Origin: Acanthacorydalis orientalis
Taxonomy: Eukaryota > Arthropoda > Insecta > Megaloptera > Corydalidae
Direction of reading: 5' to 3'
DNA length: 64,000 bases
NCBI GenBank assembly: GCA_034766995.1
Contig: CM068325.1
Span: forward strand, 5,204,664-5,268,663
Position numbers and translations under genes: made by a program. Below the pieces are notes generated by a model, which saw only the letters and a program-made list of their open reading frames with translations, had not been told where the DNA came from and searched no databases. This document shows positions 1 to 12,900 of the stretch, piece after piece; the stretch's first letter is position 1, and every line of letters begins with the position of its first letter.

Positions 1-1690
1 ACTAGAGAGAGAGATAAGTGTTCCGGCGACTCGAAAATAAAATCCAAAATGGTAATTTTTCGAAAAAAATACTCAGAATTCGAATTTTTTCGAAAAAACG
101 ACAATAATCGGTTTCTGTCTCAAGTTTTGAACCGTATAGTCGATCCAGCGGTGGATCGACAGTTTCACATACATAATTATATACTAGAGAGAGAGATGAG
201 TGTTCCGGCGACTCGAAAATAAAATCCAAAATGGTAATTTTTCAAAAAAATGCTCAGAATCCGATTTTTTTCAAAAATCTGTTTCAATCTCAAGTTTCGA
301 CTTCTAGAGTCGATTCAGCGATGGATCGACGGTATCGCATACATGACTGTGCACTAGAAGGAGATGTATATGCACTGATAACCAGAAAATATAATTCAAA
401 ATGGCAGGTTTTTCGAATAGGCCTCATGATCCACTTGAGGAATCGACGCCGATTATCGGCTCTTCGAAAGACTCTAAATCGAAATCGTTCGAAGGGTCCT
501 GTCAGTGTGGATCGATCGAATCGCGGCCCGAAAACGATTCGATTCGAACGGTAGCGCGCGCGAGCGGGCGAGGCTAGTCTCGAACGGGATGATCGACCGT
601 CCGTGCGCGCGGGATCTATCGACGATCTATCGATCGTCCGTCTCTGTTCCGGCACGCCGTTCGGCCTTGACGATTCGTCGAAAACAGCTGTTGTCACAGC
701 GCACGGCCGCCGTTCGGTAAGTGCTAACATCTGTGTTCTGCGGTCGAAAACATTCTCATTCTCACACACACACACACACACGAGAAAAAAATCGAATTCT
801 GAGCATTTTTTTCGAAAAATTACAATTTTGGATTTTATTTTCGAGTCGCCGGAACACTCATCTCTCCCTCTAGTGTATAATTATGTATGTGAAACTGTCG
901 ATACACCGCTGGATCGACTCTACGGTTCAAAACTTGAGACAGAAACCGATTATTGTCGATTTTTCGAAAAACATCGGATTCTGAGCATTTTTTTCGAAAA
1001 ATTACCATTTTGGATTTTATTTTCGAGTCACCGGAACACTCATCTCTCTCTCTAGTATATAATTATGTATGTGAAACTGTCGATACACCGCTGGATCGAC
1101 TCTACGGTTCAAAACTTGAGACAGAAACCGATTATTGTCGATTTTTCGAAAAAATTCGAATTCTGAGCAATTTTTTTGAAAAATTACCATTTTGGATTTT
1201 ATTTTCGAGTCGCCGGAACACTCATCTCTCTCTCTAGTATATAATTATGTATGTGAAACTGTCGATACACCGCTGGATCGACTCTACGGTTCAAAACTTG
1301 AGACAGAAACCGATTATTGTCGATTTTTCGAAAAAAATCGGATTCTGAGCATTTTTTTGAAAAATTACCATTTTGGATTTTATTTTCGAGTCCCGGAACA
1401 CTCATCTCTCTCTCTAGTATATAATTATATATGTGAAACTGTCGATACACCGCTGGATCGACTCCACGGTTCAAAACTTGAGACAGAAACCGATTATTGT
1501 CGTTTTTTCGAAAAAAATGGAATTCTGAGCATTTTTTTGAAAAATTACCATTTTGGATTTTATTTTCGAGTCGCCGGAACACTCATCTCTCTCTCTAGTA
1601 TATAATTATGTATGTGAAACTGTCGATACACCGCTGGATCGACTCTACGGTTCAAAACTTGAGACGGAAACCGATTATTGTCGATTATTC
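1..1690. repeat. ~181-bp tandem repeat in two opposing orientations
   Basis: From about 783 to 1690, five copies carry CCGGAACACTCATCTCTCTC, TATGTGAAACTGTCGATAC and GAGACAGAAACCGATTATTG at a period of 180-182 bp. From 1 to about 420 the same unit occurs in reverse orientation (the second copy more diverged). The spacer at about 430-780 is GC-rich with a (CA)n run at 764-781. The left arm continues beyond the window edge. Confidence 0.9.
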
Positions 1691-2116
1691 AAGAAAAAAT
1701 AAAAAAAAGTAAAAAAATTGAAAAACAACGCCATTTTCGAAGACTCGATCGTTCAGCCTCAATTTTCACGAATGTCGATCCGTCGAGCGGGCCGTGACCG
1801 GGAATTTTCGATTGTTTTGATTGAAAATCAACGTTGTTTTGTTTTAAAGTAAAAAAATCGAAAAACAACGCCATTTTCAAAACCGCGATCGTTCAGCCTC
1901 AATTTTCACGAAGCGTGCCGTGATCGAAATTACACGATCGGCTTTTTTTCCCTGTCCGCTGAATGCCGATGTTGTTTTATTTATTTCGATGGAAAGAAAC
2001 AATTGCGCTTCGTTTTATATTCAGAAAAATAAAACGATTTGTCGGTTTTCAAAGATGAAGCAGATCCGTACTGACACTATTTTCAATTGTTTTTTTTTTT
2101 TTAAATATATATATAT

Positions 2117-2168
<52 letters not shown>

Positions 2169-3240
2169 CGCCATTAAGAAAAACCTGCCCAGTTTGATAA
2201 ACCGCGCCATTTTCGAAGACCTGCCCGATTTTCACAGGAAAAATCCAACGAGTTTCGACTCATCTAGCGTGCCGTGACCGGACTGTCACCGAAACCCGAC
2301 GTTCTTCTGTTTCGATCGAACGGCGTGCCGATTTCCTACCAGAAGAAAAAGACATCGGAGGCGTTCCAGGCCCGTACACGAACAATTTAAACGTTTTTCG
2401 TTTCGATCCAGCGTGCCGCGACCGGAAATAAACTACCGTCGTGTGTGTTTTGTTTCGCGTCTCACCGTACGGTGACGTTTTAACAAAAACGAATCGTGTG
2501 CGGGAACAGAAAAAAAAACGAATTTCGATTCATCTAGCGTGCCGTGACCGGACTGCCAATGAAACCCGACGTTCTTCTGTTTTGATCGAACGGCGTGCCG
2601 ATTTCCTTCCGGAAAAAGACATCGGAGTCGTTCCAGGCCCGTACACGAACAATTTAAATTAATTTAATTTTTCTTTTGGTTCGATCTAGCGTGCCGCGAC
2701 CGGAAATAAACTACCGACTGTGTTTTGTTTCACGTCTCACCGTACGGTGACGTTTTAACAAAAACGAATCGAAAAAAAAACGAATTTCGATTTTAACGGT
2801 TTTTCCAGGACCGTACCGACATTGCTTAGTGATTTTTTTTTCACATTTCGTCCGAGCAGATGTTTTAGAATGTGTGTTCGTCGAGCACTCTACGATCGGA
2901 CGTTGATGTTTCAAAAGAAAAGCAAAAAAAGAAAAACACCGAATCTCCAGGACCGTACCGGTATGAAATCCGAAAATCTCGCGATATTCGACCGGTCGCG
3001 ATGGGAGTTTGAAATCGGAGAGAGGGCGTGCCTTCCGGATTTTCTGTTTGCGAATCGACAGTGTTTTGTTTTAAGACAAGCGACCGGACCGAGCAACTGT
3101 TTTTTCATAGAGAAAAGACACGAATCGGACCTCTTTCAAGACATCCAGCGCCGGTTTCTGGAGCCGACGCTTCGATCAATCAGTTCTGATCGAAGAGACC
3201 TAACACCAGGCCCGTACTCGCCCGAAACGGACGATACTTA
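1691..3240. repeat. Diverged repeats and a (TA)n tract; no gene seen
   Basis: A ~140-bp unit recurs at 1700-1930 (ACAACGCCATTTTC, GTTCAGCCTCAATTTTCACG). (TA)n lies at about 2105-2167. A ~269-bp unit is repeated at about 2249 and 2520 (AGCGTGCCGTGACCGGACTG, CATCGGAG, CGTTCCAGGCCCGTACACG). Open frames here are short and look non-coding. Confidence 0.6.
1729..2213. promoter_or_regulatory. Cluster of Pho/YY1-like CGCCAT motifs
   Basis: CGCCATTTT occurs at 1729-1737, 1869-1877 and 2205-2213, and CGCCATTAA at 2169-2177; the minus strand reads AAAATGGCG, close to the Pho/YY1 consensus. A further AAGATGGCG lies at 4621 on the plus strand. Three of the four in the cluster belong to loosely repeated DNA, so the clustering may simply be a by-product of duplication. 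Whether they act on Psc, 7.7 kb away, is unknown. Confidence 0.3.
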
Positions 3241-3649
3241 GTAATCAGCGCAAACGACATTTCCTCCCTCGATCCGTCGATCCAGAGACCGACACGTCGA
3301 CCTTAATTCGGACCGCGGCCGTTCGGGTCGAAACAGGACCGTCCGGAACGTCCATCGGACCCGGCCGCCGCGATCGCGAATTTCCGCACGCGCGCCGTTT
3401 CGAAAAAAAAGACGAGCGCGCGTCCAGCGCGCCGCGATCGGCCGAACGGCGTTCGAAACGAGACGGACGCAGCCGGGCCGCGCGGCGTCGGACAGAGACG
3501 GCGCGACGCCGCCGTCTAGATATGTTCCTGCGGGATGCGTACGCGGCGCGTTTTCGAAAAATCAATACGGGCCGCGGTTTCATGAAACGGGGGAGAAGAA
3601 CCTGTCACTGAAACGGGACTCGGATGACACGGAATGAGAGACATGTGCG

Positions 3650-3703
<54 letters not shown>

Positions 3704-5580
3704 GTGTGTGTGTGTTGCAAAACGGCACCTCTTGTAAAAAAATTCGCACCGGATCGAAGCGACCGTAGACAAAATGGTTCGGCCGCGTCGTCGCTCGTCC
3801 GTTTCGGCTCGGTCCGTGCGCGTCCGTCGCGTTTCGTCTGACGTCAATACGGCGCGCCGTTCGCGATTGGTCGATGGGCGTGTCGGCCGGCCGGGGTGGC
3901 ACGGCGAGCAATCGAAACGCAACGACAAGACAAGCGAACAACGCCGGTACCTTCGTTCAGTGCGTCGAGTTCGGTCGGTTGCCGTGCACGTCGCTCCCGT
4001 CGCGTCAAAACAAACGACGAACGAACGCGCATCGTCAACGCACACATCGATAGAGACAGAGAGGAGACGCACACGGATACGGGACGTGTGCGACGAGCGT
4101 ATCGTCGGTGCGTGCGTGCCGTGCCGTCCTCGCCAGTGACGTGCGTGCGTGCGTGTGCCGCGTGCAGTGCGTGCGCGCGCGCGCGCCGTGTCCGAAACGC
4201 GCCGCGCGATTCGAACCGGAGAGACAAGAGAACCAGAGCTGTCGATTCTCTGTCAGTGTGTGTGTGTGTCAGTGTGAGTGAGCGTGAGTGCCGAGTGTCT
4301 CTGCTCCGCTGTACAAACGCACACTCGATCCGCGCTCGTGTGTGTGTGTGTGACGTGCCGATGTGCCTGCCTGTTTGTGTTTGTGTTTCTCAGCTGTGCC
4401 AGTGTGCGCGCTGTGTTCGAAACGCGGATTCGCCGGTGAAAGCGTGCAGCCGTCTCTGTCCGACACGTGCGAGCATGTCCTCGACACGGGACGGACGTAC
4501 GTCGCAGCACCAGCGTACGAGGTTCGTGTGTGTGCTTTTTTTTTTCTTCTCTCCAACATCTAGTTGCCTTCGCTCGCCATATGTGTGTGTGTGTGTGTGC
4601 ACGCGCGTCGTGCGTTCTACAAGATGGCGTGTGCATGTATAATGTGTGTGTGTGTTGGTGCGGCGACGTTGCCGAAACACGACCACACTACGCTGTTTTG
4701 TTATTATTCGTGCGACGTTGCCAGTTCGCACGCTCTTTCATATCCATATATATATATATATATATATATATCTGTCCGAGGTGTTTGTTTGCATTGATCT
4801 GTTTGTACATTTGTATTCCTCGACATGTTATTCGTGCATTGTTCGCGTGAAAACGTCCGTGCACGCCACTGGCCGATCGGAAAAGTATCGGATCGAACGA
4901 GAAAACCCGGTCTCTCGATCCGGGAGAAAAAAAACAACAGACAGACGGCACATCACAACACAATCGATCTGACGTTGGCACGCAGTAGTAGGCCGTGATC
5001 GAAACAGACGAGAGTCGCACGGACCGTTTCGACAGATGAAGCGATACCCGACGCACGCTCGATTTTCCATTCATGTGTCTGCGCCGTTCTGTTGTTCGTT
5101 TTGTTTGGTTTTTAATAAAAAAAAAAATAGAAACGATATACTGACGGCCGGTGGTTCGTTTCCGGGATGCGATTCGTCGACGTGTCGACTGTTTTTGTCG
5201 GGTGCGCGCGCACGCCGTGCGCTACACGTGTCGATCGTCCCGGAGCGGGCCGGACGGTTCGGGCACGTCCTGGGAACCGGCCGGATTGAAATTCGGTCCG
5301 GATCCGGGAGCCGTGACCGCGTGCGTCACCGGATCGGGACGAGCAGTACGGTTCGAGGTTCTGTAGAGTGCCGGAACAGTCGAGACGGACGAACGGACCG
5401 TGTCCGTCGACTTTCGGGACGGACGGAGCGGATCGGGGGATGCTTCGAGTCCGTCCTGACAGGCATCCGGATCGAAATCGTGTCTGGATCCGTGGATCGT
5501 GCGCGTCCGTCGATCGACGATCTTCGAACCGAGATAAACTGCACGATCGGTCATTTGTAGGGATTTGAAATCGTGAAATC
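3241..5580. other. GC- and GT-rich low-complexity stretch, no gene recognised
   Basis: CpG-rich DNA with (TA)n at 3659-3700 and 4744-4770 and many GT/CA tracts (for example 3701-3716, 4255-4270, 4340-4352, 4580-4600). Open frames up to 248 codons exist on both strands but encode only Arg/Cys/Val/His-rich runs reflecting the GT and CG repeats. It could hold an upstream promoter or non-coding exon of Psc; nothing proves that. Confidence 0.5.
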
Positions 5581-6416
5581 CAGTCTAAAAGAATGGATGG
5601 GATCTATGCTTAGACTCTAAGGTTCGAGAATCGAGACAAACAGCGAGATTGACGGTATTTCCGGCCTCGTTCCGGGAGAAATCCGAATCGTAACCGTGCC
5701 TGGATCCAGGAATCGTGCCTATTCATCGATTGATGATCTCAGGATCGAGATAAACGGAGCGATTTAGGATGTTCTGTGCCCGTTCTGACGGAAATTCGAA
5801 TTGAAATCGAGTCCGGATCTAGGAATCGCGCCTACTCATCGATCGATGATCTCAAAATCGAGATAAATGGTAAGGTTGTGGATTTATGGAGATCTTAAAC
5901 AGTAGAACACAGTCTGAATGAAGGAGTAGGATCCATCACTAGACTCTTAGATTCGAAACGGTGACCAATAGTGGGTTTAAGGATTCTTTCGGCCCGTCTC
6001 GAGAGAAATCTGAACTGAAATCGAGTCTAGATCCAAGAATCGCGTCTAAAAATCGATCGACGATCTCGGAATCGAGATAAGCAGCAGTAATTATAGATTC
6101 ATAGAGACCTGAAGTTGTAAAAACTAATCTGAACGAAGAAGCGCGATCTATCCTTAGATTTGTACGTTCGGGATCGAGCCAGGTGGCGCGGTTGAGACGC
6201 TTTCGAGTCCGTCACGTGAGAGATCCTAATCGGAATCCAGTCAGGATCCGAGGATCTTGTCTCCGAGTCGAGACGAACACAACGGTACCCGGTCTCGTCG
6301 TGTCCGTGGATCGAGCCGGCGCGCCGAACAAGGACGAGCGTGCATGCCGATCGACTCTAGATCTCTGGATCAGGAACCGCGCGAGCGCGGCCCGTGCGAG
6401 ATTCGGAATCGTATAA
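5581..6416. repeat. Diverged tandem repeat upstream of Psc
   Basis: Degenerate units share GATCTAGGAATCGCG, ATCGATCGATGATCTC, ATCGAGATAAA and GAAATCGAGTC, with copies around 5450-5560, 5660-5770, 5800-5880, 5990-6090 and 6220-6260. No coding signal is seen. Confidence 0.55.
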
Positions 6417-6431
6417 TATATATGTACACAT

Positions 6432-6504
6432 AAGGTTGGTAGGAAAATAATTGCAGAAATGTACGGCTTTCAAGGTTATAAAACGCAATTGTTTCTCTAC
6501 TAAA

Positions 6505-6559
<55 letters not shown>

Positions 6560-6636
6560 AAATAATGGTGGTAAAAAAATAATTGCGGAAATATACGGGT
6601 TTCTAGACTATAAGACGCAATTATTTCTCTACCAAA

Positions 6637-6721
<85 letters not shown>

Positions 6722-6798
6722 AAATAATGGTGGTAGAAAAATAATTGCGGAAATATACGGGTTTCTAGACTATAAGACGCAATTGTTTCTCTACCAAA

Positions 6799-6858
<60 letters not shown>

Positions 6859-6885
6859 TGGTAGGAAAGTAATTGCGGAAATGTA
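6432..6885. mobile_element. Three mariner-type mini inverted-repeat elements plus a solo end, inside (TA)n
   Basis: Elements at about 6432-6508, 6563-6640 and 6728-6800 each begin (A)GGTTGGTAG or GGTGGTAG followed by AAAATAATTGCGG and end CGCAATTATTTCTCTACC or a close variant. The two ends are inverted copies of each other (about 17 of 18 positions) around a loop of some 30 bases. A single end, AAGGTTGGTAGGAAAGTAAT, stands at 6854. The word GGTTGG..A..AAGTAATTGCGG resembles the terminal repeats of mellifera-group mariners. Each is bordered by TA, the mariner target, grown into (TA)n runs of 45-75 bp. No transposase is present. Confidence 0.65.
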
Positions 6886-8800
<1,915 letters not shown>

Positions 8801-8969
8801 GATTCGGAAAAGATGAAAATCGGAAAATATCATAGAACTGTTACGGGCGACACGGTCGGTTCTAGAGTGAGACGGAGTGATGACACGAAGTGTTTTCTTT
8901 TAATCGATCGTCCTGTCTCTTTCTGACGTTCAAAGGAATCGTATTCGTTTCTTTCCCTTTCGATTCACT

Positions 8970-9720
8970 GTTAGATCCTTTGATCGCTGGAGCGACAAGC
9001 CGACCGACAGCCTGCTAGATTTCACGATTTTCGAGTAATACGAGCTGTCCGTTTCGTCTGTCTGCGATTGAATGAGAGTACTAGATCGTCTGTTTATTAG
9101 ATCTATGAGTCGAACTGATTTTCATTGTTCTGAATTACCGGTCTACTAGATTTTTTAGTCGTACTAGTTGAAATCAACTAGTTTTCAGATGATCCGAGCT
9201 ACTGTTTTCACAGGTTTTGCTGTCAACCACACTGCTAGATCGTTTGATCACTGGATCCATAAGACGACCAGATTTGAAATGTTGTCAAAGGTCAGCGTGC
9301 CAGATTTTTCAATCATTCATTCTGAAGTCAACCCTTTTTGAAAAAACTGGATTTTTCTATTAATCAGTCTGCTAGATCCTCTGATCAATAGATCTATAAG
9401 CCGACTAGATGTGAAATATTGTAAAACATCAGCCTGCCAGATTTTTCAATCATTCGAACTAAAGTCGACCAAATTTTGAAACAACTAGATTTTTCTGTCA
9501 TTCAGACTGCTAGATCCTCTGATCAATAGATCTATAATCCGACTAGATGTGAAATATTGTAAAATATCAGCCTACTAGATATTTCAATCATTCGAACTAA
9601 AGTCGACCAAATTTTGAAACAACTTGATTTTTCTGTCATTCAGGCTGCTAGATCCTCTGATCAATAGATCTACAAGCCGACCAGATTGAAAGTATTGTAA
9701 AATATCATCCTTCTAGCTAG
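8970..9720. repeat. ~137-bp tandem repeat just upstream of Psc
   Basis: Units with GCTAGATCCTCTGATCAATAG, ATCTATAAGCCGACTAGATG and AATCATTCGAACTAAAGTCG recur at about 9233, 9369, 9506 and 9645, with an older relative near 8972. The copy at 9645 ends some 55 bp before the GA tract of the Psc promoter. Confidence 0.8.
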
Positions 9721-9774
9721 AATCGTATAGAAGGATATCTCTGTTTCTTTCACACTCTAAAAGGATATGCGTCC

Positions 9775-9835
9775 AGAGAGAGAGAGAGAGAGAGAGGAAT
9801 ATAAAAAAGAGATCTAGAGTTCTCAAATCAGTTCT
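9775..9835 (+). promoter_or_regulatory. Predicted Psc core promoter: GA repeat, TATA box, Inr
   Basis: An uninterrupted GA/AG run lies at about 9775-9797, as bound by GAGA factor in flies. TATAAAAAAG starts at 9800, and TCAGTT, a perfect arthropod initiator, at 9828-9833. The distance from the first T of TATA to the initiator A (9830) is 30 bases, the textbook spacing. This would give a 94-base 5' UTR before the ATG at 9924. Alternatively, the pyrimidine run ending TTTTACAG at 9850 could be the 3' splice site of a second exon, with the true promoter further upstream. Confidence 0.55.
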
Positions 9836-9923
9836 CTCGTTCTTTTACAGTGAATTATAACCGTCCTCGCGGACCGCAGTGAAACGGAAACTGTCCCCTA
9901 GACCGGCGCACGGGACTCGAACC

Positions 9924-12900
9924 ATGGCCGAACCGTGCGACCTCCGTCACGACGTCGCCGGAGCGAAGCGGCGCGTCCTCGTCCGGGATCTGAACCCGCA
10001 CATCACGTGCAGCCTGTGCGAGGGATACCTGATCGACGCGACCGCGATCAACGAGTGCCTGCACACGTGTACGTACCGCCGCCGCGCGCGCATCCCGTCG
10101 CAGTCCTCGGTATCGATCATTGATCACGTTTTCTCTCTCTTCTGTTCAGTCTGTCGATCGTGCATCGTCCGGTATCTGGAATCGAGCAAGTACTGCCCAA
10201 CGTGCGACATACTCGTCCACAAAAACAAACCGTTATCGGCTCTCAAGTAAGTCTGCTTTTTTGGTTCCTTCCCTCAACCGGATCTCCTGGACGGATTCCT
10301 CATCGTATTTTTTCCCCCTGTCTTTCAGACCAGACAGGATCATCCAACTCTTGGTATACAAATTGATACCGAGCGTGTACCAGAATGAGGTGAAACGACG
10401 TGCGGAGTTCTACACGAACGCGCGCGCTTCCAGTTCCTGTTCAGAGGATAGCATCCTCACGGATAGTCACACGGAAACTCCGGAAGAATCAGTAAGATAG
10501 TTTCTTGTTTCTTTTTTGTGGTTTTCTTCTGTTGATCGAATCACAGTGGATCATAGAAATTACTGGCAGGCTTTGAGGGGAAAAAAACAAAAGCTTGTGC
10601 CAGTTCGCCAGGCCTACTACGATTACCGATTCTCATAGAGATATAACTCGACTAGATTTCAACTGTTTCGAAACACACGCCTACTCGATCTTTGAGATCT
10701 CATTCGATTTCTAGGTATTTGAAGTTCTAAGCTGTCTAGATTTCAAATATTTCGATCTAATAGCTTACTAGATTTCGCAAAAATCCAGCGTGCCTTTTTT
10801 ATGATAGAATTTGAACAGATCTTCGTTATATTTTCTTTTCCGAGCGTCTAGCCGACTAGATTTCGATATTTTGAAACGAACCGTCGATCACTTCCGGTAA
10901 AGATGATCTAGATCAAATGTCTGACCCGTTTGATGGATCTGTCGACGATGTCTCTTAGATCTTCTCGCACATCCAGACCAGCGTGTCGGACTTCTTCTCG
11001 CCGGACGACTCGATCTCGTTGAGTCTCGAGTACTACAACGAGGACGTCGACGCCGCGACGCGCCAGAGCGACATAAACATGATACTGGACGGTCAGGACG
11101 GCGGGAAGTACGAGCAGAACAACAACGAGGACGGTTCGAAGCCGGACGGGACGTCGACGCAGGACAAGAACGAGAATATCGTCCACAAGCGGTACCTGCA
11201 GTGTCCCGCCGGCGTCAACATCAAGCACCTGAGCAAGTTCATACGGATGAAGTACGGACTCAGCTTCCATCACCGGGTACGTCGACGCTCGCGGCGATCC
11301 TCCCTCTCTCTCTCTCTGTCTCGTCTCTAGAGTGGGGTCTCGTTTCAGGTCGATATCATTTACGAGGGCGAGATCCTGCCCAAGTACTTCACGCTGATGG
11401 ACGTCGCGTACACGTTCAAGTACAAAAGGGTGAGTGCGTTTGTCTGTTTGTTTCCCGACCGAGATCCGATCCAGGTCGGACGATTGACCGGTGCGATTGT
11501 TCCACGCGTCCAGAGCGACCCGATGCGTTTCATGTACCGGATCTTCGAGTCGCCGCCGCCGTCCCGCAAGCCGCAGCCGCACGAGCAGCAGACGCCGCTG
11601 ACGCCGAGCCCGGACTCGAGCCCGAAATCGTCCGGGCAGACGGACCGCTGCGAGCCGTCGAACGCGGACGCCGGACCGGACCGTCCGGACGGCAAGACCG
11701 AGCCGGACGAGAAACGGACGAACGTCGAGGAGGAGAAACGGTGCGAGGAGGCGGACCAGCGGCAGCAGCGGCAGCGCGTGACGAACGACGAGTTCGACGA
11801 CGACGACATCCGGGAGTTCGCGAAGAAGCGCGACCTCGAGTGGGCGAATCTGATCAGGCAGCAGCGCGAGGAGTGCGACGAGAAACGCGGGGACGAGGAG
11901 GACGAGGACAGTTGCGAGGAGTTCGAAACGATGGAGATGAGTAAACTGAGGAGCGGCGGCGGGATGAGGAGGGTCGAGGTCAGACGGAACAGCTCGGGAG
12001 CGAATCACGAGAAGGGTAAATCGATAGCGGGGAGCGAGACGAAGAAACACGACGGGAACAAGAAGAAGAGTTTCCACGAGAAAGAGACGTTCTACGGGAA
12101 GGGCGCGGAGAAGCACGGGGAGGACGAGACGGACGTCGAGCCGGCGAGGAGGTACAGCGCGGATTCGAACGAGAGGTCCGGCCGGAAGGGATCCGGACGA
12201 CATTACGGAGATCCCGACCGGATCTCGAAGCACGTGTACAAGAAGTCGCTCGGCGAGGGCAAGAACGACGATCCGGTCTATTTCCGGAGATCCGAGTCGA
12301 AGAAACGGAAGAAGTCGAAGCATTCGAGGCACGCGGACGCGCCGAAACGGCGCAGGCTCCACGCCGAGATACAGAATCAGTTCGAGAAGGAGGACGTGCT
12401 GAAGCTGAAGGTCAAGCTGACGCCGCCGTCCGTGCAGAAGGTGCACAAGCACCGGCACTCGGACGAGAGTCCGGGCGGCGCGTGCGCGTCGAGCGAGATG
12501 AGCGCGAAAGAGAGACTGCTGCAGATGAGACAGGTCCGGCACAAGAACATCCAGAGCGTGCAGCAGGAGGTCCCGAGCATTAGCGAGCGGAAGAGCCCCG
12601 ACAGACCCGTCGCCGAGGGCGCGGACGACGGGACGGGGAGACCGAACGCGGATAGTTCGAAGAAGGTGCGTTTCGAGGTCGAACAGGACGAGCGGCCGGA
12701 CAGTCCCGAGCGGGACGCGGGGAAGGAGCCGCCCGCGCCGAAGAGAGAGACGGTCGCGGCGCCGGACGCGCACCCGGTCGTCCCCGCCGCGAAACCGGCG
12801 AGTCCGCAGCGGAAGTGCGTCCCGAACCTGATCGCTCCGAACTCGTTCACGGTCAGCAAGATCGTGTCCGGCGAGAAGCGGAGGTCCGAGTCGCCGGACC

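Noticed and set aside
3896..4642. 248-codon frame upstream of Psc
   Set aside because: It consists of Arg, Cys and Val runs from CG and GT repeats, with no domain and no splice or start context.
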